From an uncultured Myxococcales bacterium (GTDB taxonomy: Bacteria > Myxococcota_A > Polyangia > Polyangiales > Polyangiaceae), in NCBI GenBank assembly GCA_937949945.1, contig CALFEQ010000039.1, positions 1 to 35,703 on the forward strand: DNA of 35,703 nucleotides, read 5' to 3'. Positions 1-7,988 of this stretch are shown here, piece by piece. Below the pieces are notes generated by a model that saw only the letters and a list, made by a program, of their open reading frames with translations, searched no databases and had not been told where the DNA came from. The translations under genes and the position numbers were made by a program. Position 1 is the first letter of the stretch; the number at the start of each line of letters is the position of its first letter.

Positions 1-25
1 CTGAGGACTGAGGACTGAGGACTGA
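1..25. repeat. 7-bp microsatellite at window start
   Basis: Three full copies and a four-base partial copy of CTGAGGA run from the first base. The array abuts an intergenic repeat arm (29-53). Because it lies at the very edge, its true length is unknown, and it may mark a contig break. Confidence 0.85.
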
Positions 26-28
26 CTC

Positions 29-53
29 CCTGGAGCCTGGAGCCCGGAGCCTC
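29..53 (+). repeat. Right arm of GGCTCCR inverted-repeat family (copy A, truncated)
   Basis: These 25 bases are CCTGGAGCC-type 7-mers. They are an exact reverse complement of the left arm at 14379-14403 and match the right arm at 14507-14531 at 24 of 25 positions. The partner left arm would lie before the window start. The arm lies 20 bases before the start codon of the lipoprotein gene at 74, unlike the two complete copies, which lie between convergent genes. Confidence 0.8.
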
Positions 54-73
54 TTTCCAGTATCACCCCTCCC

Positions 74-571
74 ATGAAGCGCGCTCTCGTGGTCACCGTG
101 CTCGCCCTCGCCACTCCGCTCCTCGCAGGCTGCCCCTCGAAGGACGGAAGCCCTTCCAGCGGCGCGGCGTCTCCGGTGTCCGCGAGCGCGAACGTGACGG
201 GGCCTCTCGCGAATCTCGAGTCCTCGCCGTTCATGAACGAGGTCTGGATCGCGAACGAGGGCGGCCAGCAGATGCCGTTCCTCTACTACACGCAGCAGAA
301 CGTCCGCCTGAGCGCGGATTGCCGTCGAGGCGACGGCCAGCTCGCGTGCGATGCGATCCGCTACCTTCGTCAGGGCCCGCACGCCGAGATCCCGCGCAGC
401 TCGCTCACCGGCAACTTCAGCGCGGGTACGCGTGTCTGCATGAAGCTCGGACACCAGGTCGTGACCGGGCACGATGCGTCGGGCAGCGAGGACGGCTTCT
501 GCCGGTTCCCCGACGGGTCGATGGTCTCGACCGGAGCGATCGAGACGTACGGGATGCGGGTCACCGAGTAA
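74..571 (+). CDS. Small lipoprotein, unknown function
   Basis: The 165-residue product begins with a classic type II signal peptide: a basic start (MKR), a hydrophobic stretch and the lipobox LAGC with the modified cysteine at residue 20. A Ser/Ala/Gly-rich linker follows (about 22-50). The rest is a compact domain with four further cysteines, including CRRGDGQLAC near 83-92, which could form disulfides in the periplasm. I do not recognise the family. Start choice rests on the signal peptide; no strong Shine-Dalgarno site is visible. The stop codon overlaps by 11 bases with the 3' end of the convergent histidine kinase gene, so no terminator separates the two. Real coding is well supported by the signal peptide, but function is unknown. 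Confidence 0.8.
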   Translation: MKRALVVTVLALATPLLAGCPSKDGSPSSGAASPVSASANVTGPLANLESSPFMNEVWIANEGGQQMPFLYYTQQNVRLSADCRRGDGQLACDAIRYLRQGPHAEIPRSSLTGNFSAGTRVCMKLGHQVVTGHDASGSEDGFCRFPDGSMVSTGAIETYGMRVTE

Positions 572-2000
572 CGCCGCCCGTCGCCGACGGCCGCGGCGCG
601 GGCAGCACGACGACGAACCGCGTGCCTTTGCCGACCTCGCTCTCGGCGTGGATGGTGCCGTCCATCGACTCGACGAGGTGCTTCACGATCGCGAGCCCGA
701 GGCCGGCGCCGCCGTTGTCCCGCGAGCGGCCCGGGTCCACACGGTAGAAGCGCTCGAAGATGCGCGGCAGGTGCTCGGGCGCGATGCCTTCGCCGTCGTC
801 GGTCACCGTGATCACGACGGTCTCGCGTCCCGTGTCGTCGCGTCCGGTGGAGGCCGTCACGTCGACGCGGCCGCCCTCCCTGCCGTACTTCACCGCGTTG
901 TCGACCAGGTTGAGCAGGGCGCGCTCGAGGCCTTCGGGGGTTCCGAGCACCTCGAGCGAGGCTGGGACGTCGACGTTCACCGTCATCCGCCGCGCGTCGG
1001 CGCGGCCTTTGACGGTCTCGGCGACGTGCCTCGCGACCGACAGGACGTCGACGGGCTCGCGTGTCTGATCGTCGCGGCCCCGGGCCTCGAGCTCGGAGAG
1101 CGCGAGGAGCTGCTCGACGAGCGCCGCCATGCGCTGGGCCTGCCGGTGGATCACCTCGAGGAACTGAACGCGAGTCTCGGCGGGGACGTCCTTCCTGAGC
1201 AGCGTCTCGGCGTAGCCCTGGATGGAGGTCACGGGCGTCCGGAGCTCGTGCGAGACGTTGGCGACGAAGTCGCGCCGGATCGTCATGAGGCGCTGGAGCC
1301 GGATGCCTTCTTCGACGAGCTCGCCGATGCGTGCCTTCAGCTGCTCGGCGAGCGATTTCAGGGCGCGCCAGAGGACGCCGAACTCGTCGTTGCCTCCTTC
1401 CGGGATCGGCGCATCGAACTCGCCGCGCGCGAGCCGGGTCGCCGTGACCGTCATGTCCTGGAGCGGTCGCGACGCGACGCGCGAAGCGAGGATGCCGAGG
1501 ATCACGGCGGCGAGGACGGCGAGCGTCGAGGAGAACAGGATCCGCCGTCGCGTCGCCGCCACGGTCGCGTTGATGTCGGAGAGCGGCTGCGCCAGCCGTA
1601 GGACGAGGCCCTCGGGGCCCGGCACGGCGACGTAGTGGATCGCCTCGCCGCCCCGGCGCCGCGTCGCCTTTCCGACCTCGCCGGCGCGAGCGGCCGCGAC
1701 CTCCGGGCCGATGTCCGTGCGCGCCTCGGGGCTCGAGGCGCCGAGCACCGTCCCGTCCTTCTCGAACAAGGTGACCTCGGCGTCCACGATCTTCGCGATC
1801 CGCGTCGCGATGCGATCGGGGTGGCGCTTGCCACCCTCGGCCCACTCGATCGCGCCCTTGCCTTGCTCCTCGAGCCGCTGGTCGAGCCGGCGGACGAGAT
1901 CGGCGGTGAGCCAGCGATCGAGCGTCAACAGCGCGATTGCCCCGACGACGAGGACGAGCGCGACGTGGCTGGCGAGCAGCTTCGTGCGGAAGGAGATCAT
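561..2000 (-). CDS. phoR: PhoR-like membrane sensor histidine kinase
   Basis: The 479-residue product has the order TM1 (about 9-28), an extracytoplasmic segment (29-152), TM2 (154-172), HAMP (about 173-225), HisKA with the phospho-acceptor H251 in FVANVSHELRTPV, and HATPase with N box LLNLVDNAVKYG, G1 box DDGEGIAP, F box and G2 box GAGLGLAIVKH. These are all motifs of an active kinase/phosphatase. The H box and F-box region (FERFYRVD) resemble the PhoR class, which responds to phosphate supply, but the signal here is not shown. Its ATG immediately follows the TAG stop of the response regulator gene upstream, so the pair is co-transcribed and likely translationally coupled. No pst/phoU genes are in view, so the symbol reflects class rather than proven role. 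Confidence 0.88.
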   Translation of the reverse strand: MISFRTKLLASHVALVLVVGAIALLTLDRWLTADLVRRLDQRLEEQGKGAIEWAEGGKRHPDRIATRIAKIVDAEVTLFEKDGTVLGASSPEARTDIGPEVAAARAGEVGKATRRRGGEAIHYVAVPGPEGLVLRLAQPLSDINATVAATRRRILFSSTLAVLAAVILGILASRVASRPLQDMTVTATRLARGEFDAPIPEGGNDEFGVLWRALKSLAEQLKARIGELVEEGIRLQRLMTIRRDFVANVSHELRTPVTSIQGYAETLLRKDVPAETRVQFLEVIHRQAQRMAALVEQLLALSELEARGRDDQTREPVDVLSVARHVAETVKGRADARRMTVNVDVPASLEVLGTPEGLERALLNLVDNAVKYGREGGRVDVTASTGRDDTGRETVVITVTDDGEGIAPEHLPRIFERFYRVDPGRSRDNGGAGLGLAIVKHLVESMDGTIHAESEVGKGTRFVVVLPAPRPSATGGVTR

Positions 2001-2732
2001 CTACGCGGGCTCGCGCAGACGATATCCGAAGCCGTGAACGGTCTCGATCGCCTCGCTGTACGCGCCGAGACGCTCGCGCAGCCGGCGGACGTGCGTGTCG
2101 ACCGTCCGCGTGTTCGTCTCGGGGCTGATACCCCAGACCTCCTGGAGCAGATCGGTCCGCGAGTACACCCGACCGGGATGCTCGATGAACGTCGCGAGCA
2201 GCTTGTATTCGAGCGGACGAAGCGTGAGCTCGTTGCCGTCGATCGTGACACGGTGACGGATCGGGTCGATCTCGAGCCCGCGCCAGCGGAGCCGCTTCCC
2301 CTCGTCCCGTGCGCCGCGCGCGAGGCGCCGTTCGCGCGCGCGTACCGCGAGGCCCTTCACGCGCATCACGAGCTCGCGCACGCTGAAGGGTTTCACGACG
2401 TAGTCGTCCGCCCCGATCTCGAACCCGAGGACGCGATCGTACTCGTCGCCACGCGCCGTCAGCATGAGGATGGCGGCGTCGGCGAGCTCGGGATCGGCCC
2501 GCAGGCGGCGGCAGACCTCGGTGCCGGAGATGTCCGGCAACATGAGATCGAGGATGAACACCGCCGGCTTGAGCCGCGCTCCCTCCGCGAGCGCGCCGTT
2601 GCCGGTGTCGACAGCCTCCACACGGAAGCCGGCCTCGTCGAGGTTGAACGTCACCAGACGCCGGATGTCTTCCTCGTCGTCGACCACGAGGACGGTGTCT
2701 CGCGGCGAGGACGGCTGAGGCGGGGTGCTCAT
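2001..2732 (-). CDS. phoB: PhoB-like response regulator (OmpR family)
   Basis: Receiver domain with the acidic pocket VVDDEED and phospho-acceptor aspartate in ILDLMLP (D62 from this start), conserved Thr in LMLTARG and Lys in VVKPF. It is followed by an OmpR/PhoB winged helix ending in VDTHVRRLRERLG and VHGFGYRL. It binds DNA as the partner of the downstream kinase. I prefer the ATG at 2732 (MSTPP). A GTG eight codons upstream (2756) is also open. The receiver starts about 12 residues after the ATG, so nothing is lost by choosing it. The stop codon abuts the kinase start without a gap. Confidence 0.88.
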   Translation of the reverse strand: MSTPPQPSSPRDTVLVVDDEEDIRRLVTFNLDEAGFRVEAVDTGNGALAEGARLKPAVFILDLMLPDISGTEVCRRLRADPELADAAILMLTARGDEYDRVLGFEIGADDYVVKPFSVRELVMRVKGLAVRARERRLARGARDEGKRLRWRGLEIDPIRHRVTIDGNELTLRPLEYKLLATFIEHPGRVYSRTDLLQEVWGISPETNTRTVDTHVRRLRERLGAYSEAIETVHGFGYRLREPA

Positions 2733-2897
2733 GAACGGCGCGATCGTAACCCGCACGGTCCGCCGTCGACCAGCCGAGGGCCACGCTCGAGCTCGGCCGC
2801 TCCGCTATTGGTTCGTTTTGCCACTCTCACGGTTCGAAACGGGTCAGAAACCGTAAGGCGGGGTGCCGAGCGAGCGTTCCGCCAGGCAAACGATGCA

Positions 2898-2925
2898 TTG
2901 ACGTGGGCACTCACAGGGTTAGAAA
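2898..2925 (+). promoter_or_regulatory. Possible sigma-70-type promoter for the Pal-like gene
   Basis: TTGACG (2898-2903) and TAGAAA (2920-2925) are separated by 16 bases, in an intergenic stretch (2733-3036) that is visibly less GC-rich than its surroundings. It points towards the lipoprotein gene at 3037, about 110 bases downstream. A GC hairpin (CCCCAC-TGC-GTGGGG) lies between them near 2976-2990. This is a pattern match only. Confidence 0.35.
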
Positions 2926-3036
2926 GAACTCGTCTGTCCTGGGACGAGCCTGTCGAGGACGCCTGGTGACCATCCCCCCACTGCGTGGGGCAAACCCTCG
3001 GGACGCCGACGCGATCCCGAGGCCACTGAGGAAGAC

Positions 3037-3573
3037 ATGAAGAAGGTTGCTCTCGTTCTCGCTGCAGCACCGTTGTTCGCCCTCGCGGCATGCGGTAGCG
3101 ACCCCAAGCCGCCGCCCGCCACGCCCGCCCCCGCGCCGACGAGCGAGCCCGCCGTCACGAGCGCGCCGCAGAACAAGGACAACCTGGCGGTCAATGTCGA
3201 CGACGAGATCCTGAAGGCGTGCAACCTGAACTTCTCGAACATCGACACGGCGCCCAAGTTCGACTTCGACTCGGAGCAGCTCAGTGACAGCGAGAAGGCG
3301 GTTTTGGAGCAGGTCGCCAAGTGCCTGACGACGGGGCCGCTCAAGGGCCGTGCGGTCGACCTCATCGGTCGCGCCGATCCGCGCGGAGAGACCGAGTACA
3401 ACATGACGCTCGGCGCGAAGCGCGCGCGGGCCGCGCACAACTTCCTCGCCAGCCTCGGCGTCGCGCAGGACAAGCTCTTCGACACCTCGCGCGGCGAGCT
3501 CGACGCGACCGGTACCGACGAGGAGGGCTGGAAGAAGGATCGCCGCGTCGACATCCGGCTCCGCCCGAACTGA
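3037..3573 (+). CDS. OmpA-family peptidoglycan-associated lipoprotein (Pal-like)
   Basis: The 178-residue product has a type II signal peptide with lipobox LAAC (C19), a Pro/Ala-rich tether (about 23-45), then an OmpA-like domain with FDFDSEQL, LIGRADPRGETEYN and the closing RRVDIRL motif. This domain binds meso-diaminopimelate in peptidoglycan, and the lipid anchors the protein in the outer membrane. The domain has two cysteines (around KACNL and AKCL) that may pair. The ATG is preceded by GAGGAAGAC at a good distance. No tolB or other Tol genes are adjacent, so it may be one of several Pal-like paralogues rather than the true Pal of the Tol system. Confidence 0.88.
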   Translation: MKKVALVLAAAPLFALAACGSDPKPPPATPAPAPTSEPAVTSAPQNKDNLAVNVDDEILKACNLNFSNIDTAPKFDFDSEQLSDSEKAVLEQVAKCLTTGPLKGRAVDLIGRADPRGETEYNMTLGAKRARAAHNFLASLGVAQDKLFDTSRGELDATGTDEEGWKKDRRVDIRLRPN

Positions 3574-3629
3574 GTTTCTCCGAGCAGACCGTCGACCGCG
3601 GGCGCTGGTTCGGCTAGACGAAGCGGCCG

Positions 3630-4601
3630 ATGCCCCCGGTCGACGACGCGCTCATCAAAGCTCAGCTCGCCCATACGCTCGACACCACGCGGTTCGAGGG
3701 TCTCGGCGTCCGCTACGAGGGCAAGGTCCGCGACAACTACACGAAGGACGGGCGGCGGTTCATCGTCGTCACCGACCGTATCAGCGCGTTCGACCGCATC
3801 CTCGGCACCGTCCCGTTCAAGGGACAGGTGTTGAACCGCCTCGCCGCGTGGTGGTTCGACAAGACGAAGGACATCGCGAAGAACCATCTCGTGCGGGTGC
3901 CCGACCCGAACGTGCTCGAGTGCATCGAGTGCAAGCCGCTGCCCGTCGAGATGGTCGTCCGCGCGTACATCACGGGCTCGACCTCGACGAGCATGTGGAC
4001 GCACTACGCTGCCGGCGCGCGGACGTTCTGCGGCCACGCCCTCCCGGAGGGGCTGAAGAAGAACGAGCGGCTCGAGCGCCCGCTCCTCACGCCGGCCACG
4101 AAGGCGCCCAAGGGCGAGCACGACGTCAGCGCCTCGCGCGAGGAGATCCTCGCGAAGGGCGAGATTTCGGCGGCCGACTTCGACCGTGCGGCCGAGATGG
4201 TGCTCGCGCTCTTCGCCGCCGGCCAGAAGATGTGCGCCGAGCGCGGCCTCATCCTCGTCGACACGAAGTACGAGCTCGGCAAGACGGCCGACGGTGAGAT
4301 CGTCGTCATCGACGAGATCCACACGCCGGACTCGTCGCGCTTCTGGATTCGGGACACGTACGAAGAGCGCTTCGCGGCCGGGCTCGATCCGGAGCCGCTC
4401 GACAAGGATTTCGTGCGCCGCTACTACACGGCCCTCGGCTATCGCGGCGACGGCGATCCGCCCGAGCTCCCCGACGACATCCGTATCGGCGCCGCCAAGC
4501 GCTACATCGAGGCGTACGAGCGGATCACGGGCGAGCCCTTCGAGCCCGACACCGAGCCGCCGCTCCCCCGCATCGCAAGAAACCTCGGAGTTTCCCCATG
4601 A
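3630..4601 (+). CDS. purC: Phosphoribosylaminoimidazole-succinocarboxamide synthase
   Basis: SAICAR synthetase joins L-aspartate to CAIR with ATP in purine synthesis. The 323-residue sequence shows the ATP-binding start YEGKVRDNYT, the substrate loop VVTDRISAFDR, the signature VEMVVRAYITGSTSTS, and VDTKYELG followed by VIDEIHTPDSSRFW. Its length is closer to the longer Ade1-type enzymes (about 300) than to the short E. coli type (about 240). The start is the first ATG with no strong ribosome site visible. Its final bases overlap the purS start by four (ATGA), so the two are translated as a pair. Confidence 0.96.
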   Translation: MPPVDDALIKAQLAHTLDTTRFEGLGVRYEGKVRDNYTKDGRRFIVVTDRISAFDRILGTVPFKGQVLNRLAAWWFDKTKDIAKNHLVRVPDPNVLECIECKPLPVEMVVRAYITGSTSTSMWTHYAAGARTFCGHALPEGLKKNERLERPLLTPATKAPKGEHDVSASREEILAKGEISAADFDRAAEMVLALFAAGQKMCAERGLILVDTKYELGKTADGEIVVIDEIHTPDSSRFWIRDTYEERFAAGLDPEPLDKDFVRRYYTALGYRGDGDPPELPDDIRIGAAKRYIEAYERITGEPFEPDTEPPLPRIARNLGVSP

Positions 4602-4846
4602 GCAAGGCCACCGTCCTCGTCCGTCTGAAGTCCGAGGTCCTCGACCCGCAGGGCGACGCGGTCAAGCGAGCGCTCGACAAGCTCGGCTTCGAAGGCGTGC
4701 GCGGCGTCCGCGTCGGCAAGCTGATCGAGATCGACCTCGGCGACACCCCCGTCAGTGACCCCGCGGCGCTCAAGGCTCGTCTCGCCAAGATGGCCGACGA
4801 GATGCTCGCGAATCCGGTGATCGAGGAGTTCGAGATCCTCGTCTGA
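4598..4846 (+). CDS. purS: Phosphoribosylformylglycinamidine synthase subunit PurS
   Basis: This 82-residue protein matches the small PurS subunit, which bridges PurQ and PurL in the three-part FGAM synthase. Visible hallmarks are the start KATVLVRLKSEVLDPQGDAV, the central LGFEGVRGVRVGKLIEIDL and the tail MLANPVIEEFEI. It starts inside the last codons of purC through an ATGA overlap. purQ and the small-type purL, which normally follow, are not here. The sequence after the stop is a decayed lipoprotein gene on the other strand, so the partner subunits must be elsewhere. Confidence 0.95.
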   Translation: MSKATVLVRLKSEVLDPQGDAVKRALDKLGFEGVRGVRVGKLIEIDLGDTPVSDPAALKARLAKMADEMLANPVIEEFEILV

Positions 4847-4854
4847 ACGGACCT

Positions 4855-5253
4855 CAGGGATACGCCAGGGTGCCTTCGACCAGATCCGCGGGCGCGATCT
4901 CCTCGATGGCGTAGACCGCCTCGTCGGCTCGGGCGAGCTCGTTGCAGGCGCCCGTGCCCGTTCTGTACCAAGCGCGCGCGACTCGCGCGCCGAATCCCAC
5001 CAGTCGACGAAGTGACGCGCTCCGCCGATCGTCAGCCAGTTCGGTTGGAGTCGGCTGCCGCCTCGTTGGATGTCCGTGATGGGCTCGAGAGCTCCACCAT
5101 CGGCGAGGTCGGGGCCGTGGTCGTCCCGTCCGTCCCGGCGTCGCCGCCGCTCCCGGCCGTGAGCTCGGGATCGTCGCCTACACATGCGAGGATCGCGAGC
5201 GCCGTCACGAGCGCGGGAACCACGCCAGCTCCTCCCCTGAGCACCGTTCGCAT
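4855..5253 (-). pseudogene. Remnant of a lipoprotein gene, frame-broken and internally deleted
   Basis: On the minus strand a good lipoprotein start at 5253 (basic n-region, hydrophobic core, lipobox ILAC, then a Gly/Thr-rich linker) runs into a stop at 5032. In a second frame the same region (about 5095-4990) reads GGSRLQPNWLTIGGARHFVDWWDSA, written here as RLQPNWLTIGGARHFV for its core. A third frame then gives WYRTGTGACNELARADE and AIEEIAPADLVEGTLAYP before a stop at 4855. From memory, myxobacterial lipoproteins of this style have such a beginning and such an end separated by a long central domain. Here the middle is missing and two frame changes are needed. I infer a decayed gene; sequencing error could explain frame changes but not the missing centre. 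Confidence 0.55.
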
Positions 5254-5357
5254 CGTGCGACGGTGACATGCGGATGAGCATCGCTCGTCGCGTCGGATTG
5301 CGTGAGACGATCGAGCGCGTCATGCGCTATGGGTCGCCCGAAGCGATGCATGGTTCG

Positions 5358-6773
5358 ATGCTCGGTCGTCGGTCGGCGCTGATTCTCGCCCTGCTCATGG
5401 CGTGTCATGCACCGGCGACCCCCGCCCCGTCACCTCCACCGCCGACGCCGGCCCACGCGCCGCCGGCCCATACGCCGCCGGCCGAGCCTCCTCGGCGCGT
5501 GCCCGTGGTGCTCGTGTCGATCGACGGCCTCCGGCCCGACTACGTCCATCGCGCAGACGAGCATGGCCTCGGGATCCCGACGCTGAGGGCGATGGTCGCG
5601 CAGGGCGCCGCGGCGACCGCGGTGCGCGGCGTGCTCCCGACCGTCACGTATCCGACGCACACCACGATGGTGACGGGCGTGTCGCCGACGCGTCATGGCG
5701 TCCTCGCCAACACCACGTTCGATCCGTTCGGAGACAACCACGGCGGCTGGTACTGGTACGCCGAGGACGTGAAGGTGCCGACGCTCTGGCAGCTCGCCGA
5801 CGAGGCCGGCATTCCTTCCGCGAGCTTCTACTGGCCAGTGAACGTCGGGGCCAAGGCGACGTGGGTGCTGTCGCAGGTCTGGCGCGCGGACACCGACGAC
5901 GATCGCAAGCTGACGCGAGCGACGTCGACCCCCGGGCTCGTCGACGAGCTCGAGGCCAACGTCGGAGAGGTGCCGCGCGGGCGTGCGTGGGCGGTCGAGC
6001 AGGACGAGCAACGCGCCCGCGCGGCCGGCTGGTTCCTCGAGAAGCACAACCCCGGCCTCTTGACGCTCCACATGCTCGCGCTCGACAGCGCGCAGCATTA
6101 CGACGGCCTCGCGACGCCGCACGTCTTTCGAACCTTGGAGCGGCTCGACGGCATCCTCGGCGAGCTGCGCGAGGCCGCACGCCGGAGCGGAGGCGGGCGC
6201 GCCACGATGTGCGTCGTGTCGGATCACGGCTTTTCCCGCGTCGACAAGATCGTCAACCTGATGCCGGAGCTCGTGCGCGCCGGGCTCGTCGACGCCCGCA
6301 AGCGCGAGTGGTCGGCCACGCTCTGGGCGGCGGGAGGCACGGGCGCCGTCGTCCTGCGCGATCCGTCCGACCAGGCCGTCCTCGAGAAGGTGCGAGCGCT
6401 GCTCGACCGGCTGGCCGCGGACAAGTCGCTCGGAATCGATCGCATCCTCCGTCGCGACGAGATCGAGGCGCTCGGCGGCTTCGGCGACGCGAGCTTTGTC
6501 GTCGCGATGCGTCCAGGCTTCTATCTCGCGAACGCTTGGGACGGGCCTGCGGTCCGTCCCGCGGGACCCGGGTTCCGAGGCGGCCATGGCTATCTGCCCG
6601 ACGATCCGGAGATGGCGGCGATGTTCGTCTGCGAAGGCGAAGGCGTGCCGGTCGGGTCGTCGCTCGGCGCCATCGACATGCGCGACGTCGCCCCCACCCT
6701 GGCGGGGCGGCTGGGCATCACGATCCCGGGCGCGGAAGGGCGCGATCTGTTCGCGCGACCGGAGGCGCGCTGA
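5358..6773 (+). CDS. Exported alkaline phosphatase-superfamily phosphodiesterase (NPP type)
   Basis: The product resembles ectonucleotide pyrophosphatase/phosphodiesterases. Metal-site and nucleophile motifs are visible in order: VLVSIDGLRPDY (metal Asp), LPTVTYPTHTTMVTG (nucleophile Thr), HMLALDSAQHYDG (metal Asp and His), CVVSDHGFSRVD (Asp-His) and FRGGHGYLPDDPEMAAMF (His). It therefore probably hydrolyses phosphodiester or pyrophosphate bonds outside the cytoplasm with two metal ions, most likely zinc. The chosen start (MLGRR) gives a compact lipoprotein signal with lipobox LMAC at residue 16, followed by a Pro/Ala-rich tether. ATGs at 5346 and 5268 are also in frame, but the latter adds 30 residues before the signal. 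Substrate unknown. Confidence 0.87.
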   Translation: MLGRRSALILALLMACHAPATPAPSPPPPTPAHAPPAHTPPAEPPRRVPVVLVSIDGLRPDYVHRADEHGLGIPTLRAMVAQGAAATAVRGVLPTVTYPTHTTMVTGVSPTRHGVLANTTFDPFGDNHGGWYWYAEDVKVPTLWQLADEAGIPSASFYWPVNVGAKATWVLSQVWRADTDDDRKLTRATSTPGLVDELEANVGEVPRGRAWAVEQDEQRARAAGWFLEKHNPGLLTLHMLALDSAQHYDGLATPHVFRTLERLDGILGELREAARRSGGGRATMCVVSDHGFSRVDKIVNLMPELVRAGLVDARKREWSATLWAAGGTGAVVLRDPSDQAVLEKVRALLDRLAADKSLGIDRILRRDEIEALGGFGDASFVVAMRPGFYLANAWDGPAVRPAGPGFRGGHGYLPDDPEMAAMFVCEGEGVPVGSSLGAIDMRDVAPTLAGRLGITIPGAEGRDLFARPEAR

Positions 6774-6779
6774 CGGGCC

Positions 6780-7988
6780 TCACATGCTGAACGGCTCCGG
6801 CATGAAGAGGAGCGCGAAGACGGCGAGGGTCGCGATCGCGATCACCTTCCGCTTCGTGTCGAGCGGGTCGGAGCTGGTCGGAGGGTGATCGAGCAGGTCG
6901 TGCTTGCGGAGGACGCCGCCCTTGACCTCCATCGCGGCGAGGAGGCCGAGGCCGACGAAGAACGCGCCGACGAGGAGCCATGACGGCCGCTCGCGGGCGA
7001 GCGACGCGAGCGTGACCAGACCGATCGTCGCGACGATGCGCGTGCGGATCCCGAGCGTCGGATCGCTCGACGACGACCTCGCCGGTCTTCGCGCGCGCGC
7101 CGCGAGGGTGCCGAGGATGGCGAGGACCTGGAACCAGACGAGCCAGAACAGGGCGTTCGCGACGTGGCGGCCGAGCAGCGTGACGCCGAACGGACGCCCG
7201 GCCGCGAGGTCCCGGCCGAGATGGCCGACGACGATCACGCAGAAGAACACGAGCATCGCGCGATGAACGACCTGCGCGTAGCGATCCTGCTTCGGCCCGA
7301 ACAGGGCGTAGGCGACGTGGCCGCCGTCGAGCTGGCCGACGGGAAGCAGGTTGATCATCGTCACGAAGAACCCGCCCCATGCGCCGAAGGCGACGGGGGA
7401 ATAGACGAGGACGTGACCGTCGGGGACGGGCGGCGCGAAGAGCCGATCGAGGACCTTTATCATCACCGACTCGCCGAGCTCGACGAGATGGTCCGGATCG
7501 GCAGGGATCGTCTGCGAGTGCGCGACGCCCCAGGCGTAGAGCGGCAGCGCGAACGCGAGCCCGGCGAGCGGCCCCGCCGCGCCGATGTCGAGCAAGGCGC
7601 GGCGCGTCGGGATCACGCCGCGCATCCGGATGACGGCGCCCATCGTGCCGAACGGGCTCAAGAGGGGCATCGGGATGAAGAACGGCAGCGACGCGTCGAC
7701 CTTGTGGATGCGGGCCGCGATGTAGTGCCCGAGCTCGTGCGCGGCGAGGATCGTCAGCAGCGTCCCGGCGAACTGCGCGCCGTGGACGAGAGAGCGAGCG
7801 TCCAGCGTCGAGAACGCACGGGCGATGCCGTCGGCGAACCCCTCGTCCTTCGCCGGCTCGACCTCCGCGGGGAAGTTGAGGACGCCGGTGACGAACACGC
7901 TGAGCGCCGTCGCGACGAACAAGACGAGGTTCGTCCGCCACGGAGCGCCGGCCGCGATCTTCCCGCCCGGTTCTGCGTCCATGCTCAC
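6780..7988 (-). CDS. Site-2 protease family (M50) membrane metalloprotease
   Basis: The polytopic 402-residue protein carries the zinc motif HELGH (84-88) in a hydrophobic helix and the second motif NLLPVGQLDGGH with the third ligand D221. These are the marks of intramembrane proteases of the S2P/SREBP type, which cut within the membrane, often to free regulators. No PDZ domain is visible, and the layout resembles the short plant EGY-like/bacterial branch with hydrophobic C-terminal helices. GTG at 7988 overlaps the stop of the upstream gene (GTGA), and an ATG two codons later is an alternative. It is the last gene of a five-gene minus-strand run. Its substrate is not indicated by its neighbours. 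Confidence 0.9.
   Translation of the reverse strand: MSMDAEPGGKIAAGAPWRTNLVLFVATALSVFVTGVLNFPAEVEPAKDEGFADGIARAFSTLDARSLVHGAQFAGTLLTILAAHELGHYIAARIHKVDASLPFFIPMPLLSPFGTMGAVIRMRGVIPTRRALLDIGAAGPLAGLAFALPLYAWGVAHSQTIPADPDHLVELGESVMIKVLDRLFAPPVPDGHVLVYSPVAFGAWGGFFVTMINLLPVGQLDGGHVAYALFGPKQDRYAQVVHRAMLVFFCVIVVGHLGRDLAAGRPFGVTLLGRHVANALFWLVWFQVLAILGTLAARARRPARSSSSDPTLGIRTRIVATIGLVTLASLARERPSWLLVGAFFVGLGLLAAMEVKGGVLRKHDLLDHPPTSSDPLDTKRKVIAIATLAVFALLFMPEPFSM

Noticed and set aside
370..2784. 804-codon minus-strand open frame over the PhoB/PhoR genes
   Set aside because: Arg/Ala-rich composition shadow; the same bases encode the regulator and kinase in other frames with all their motifs.
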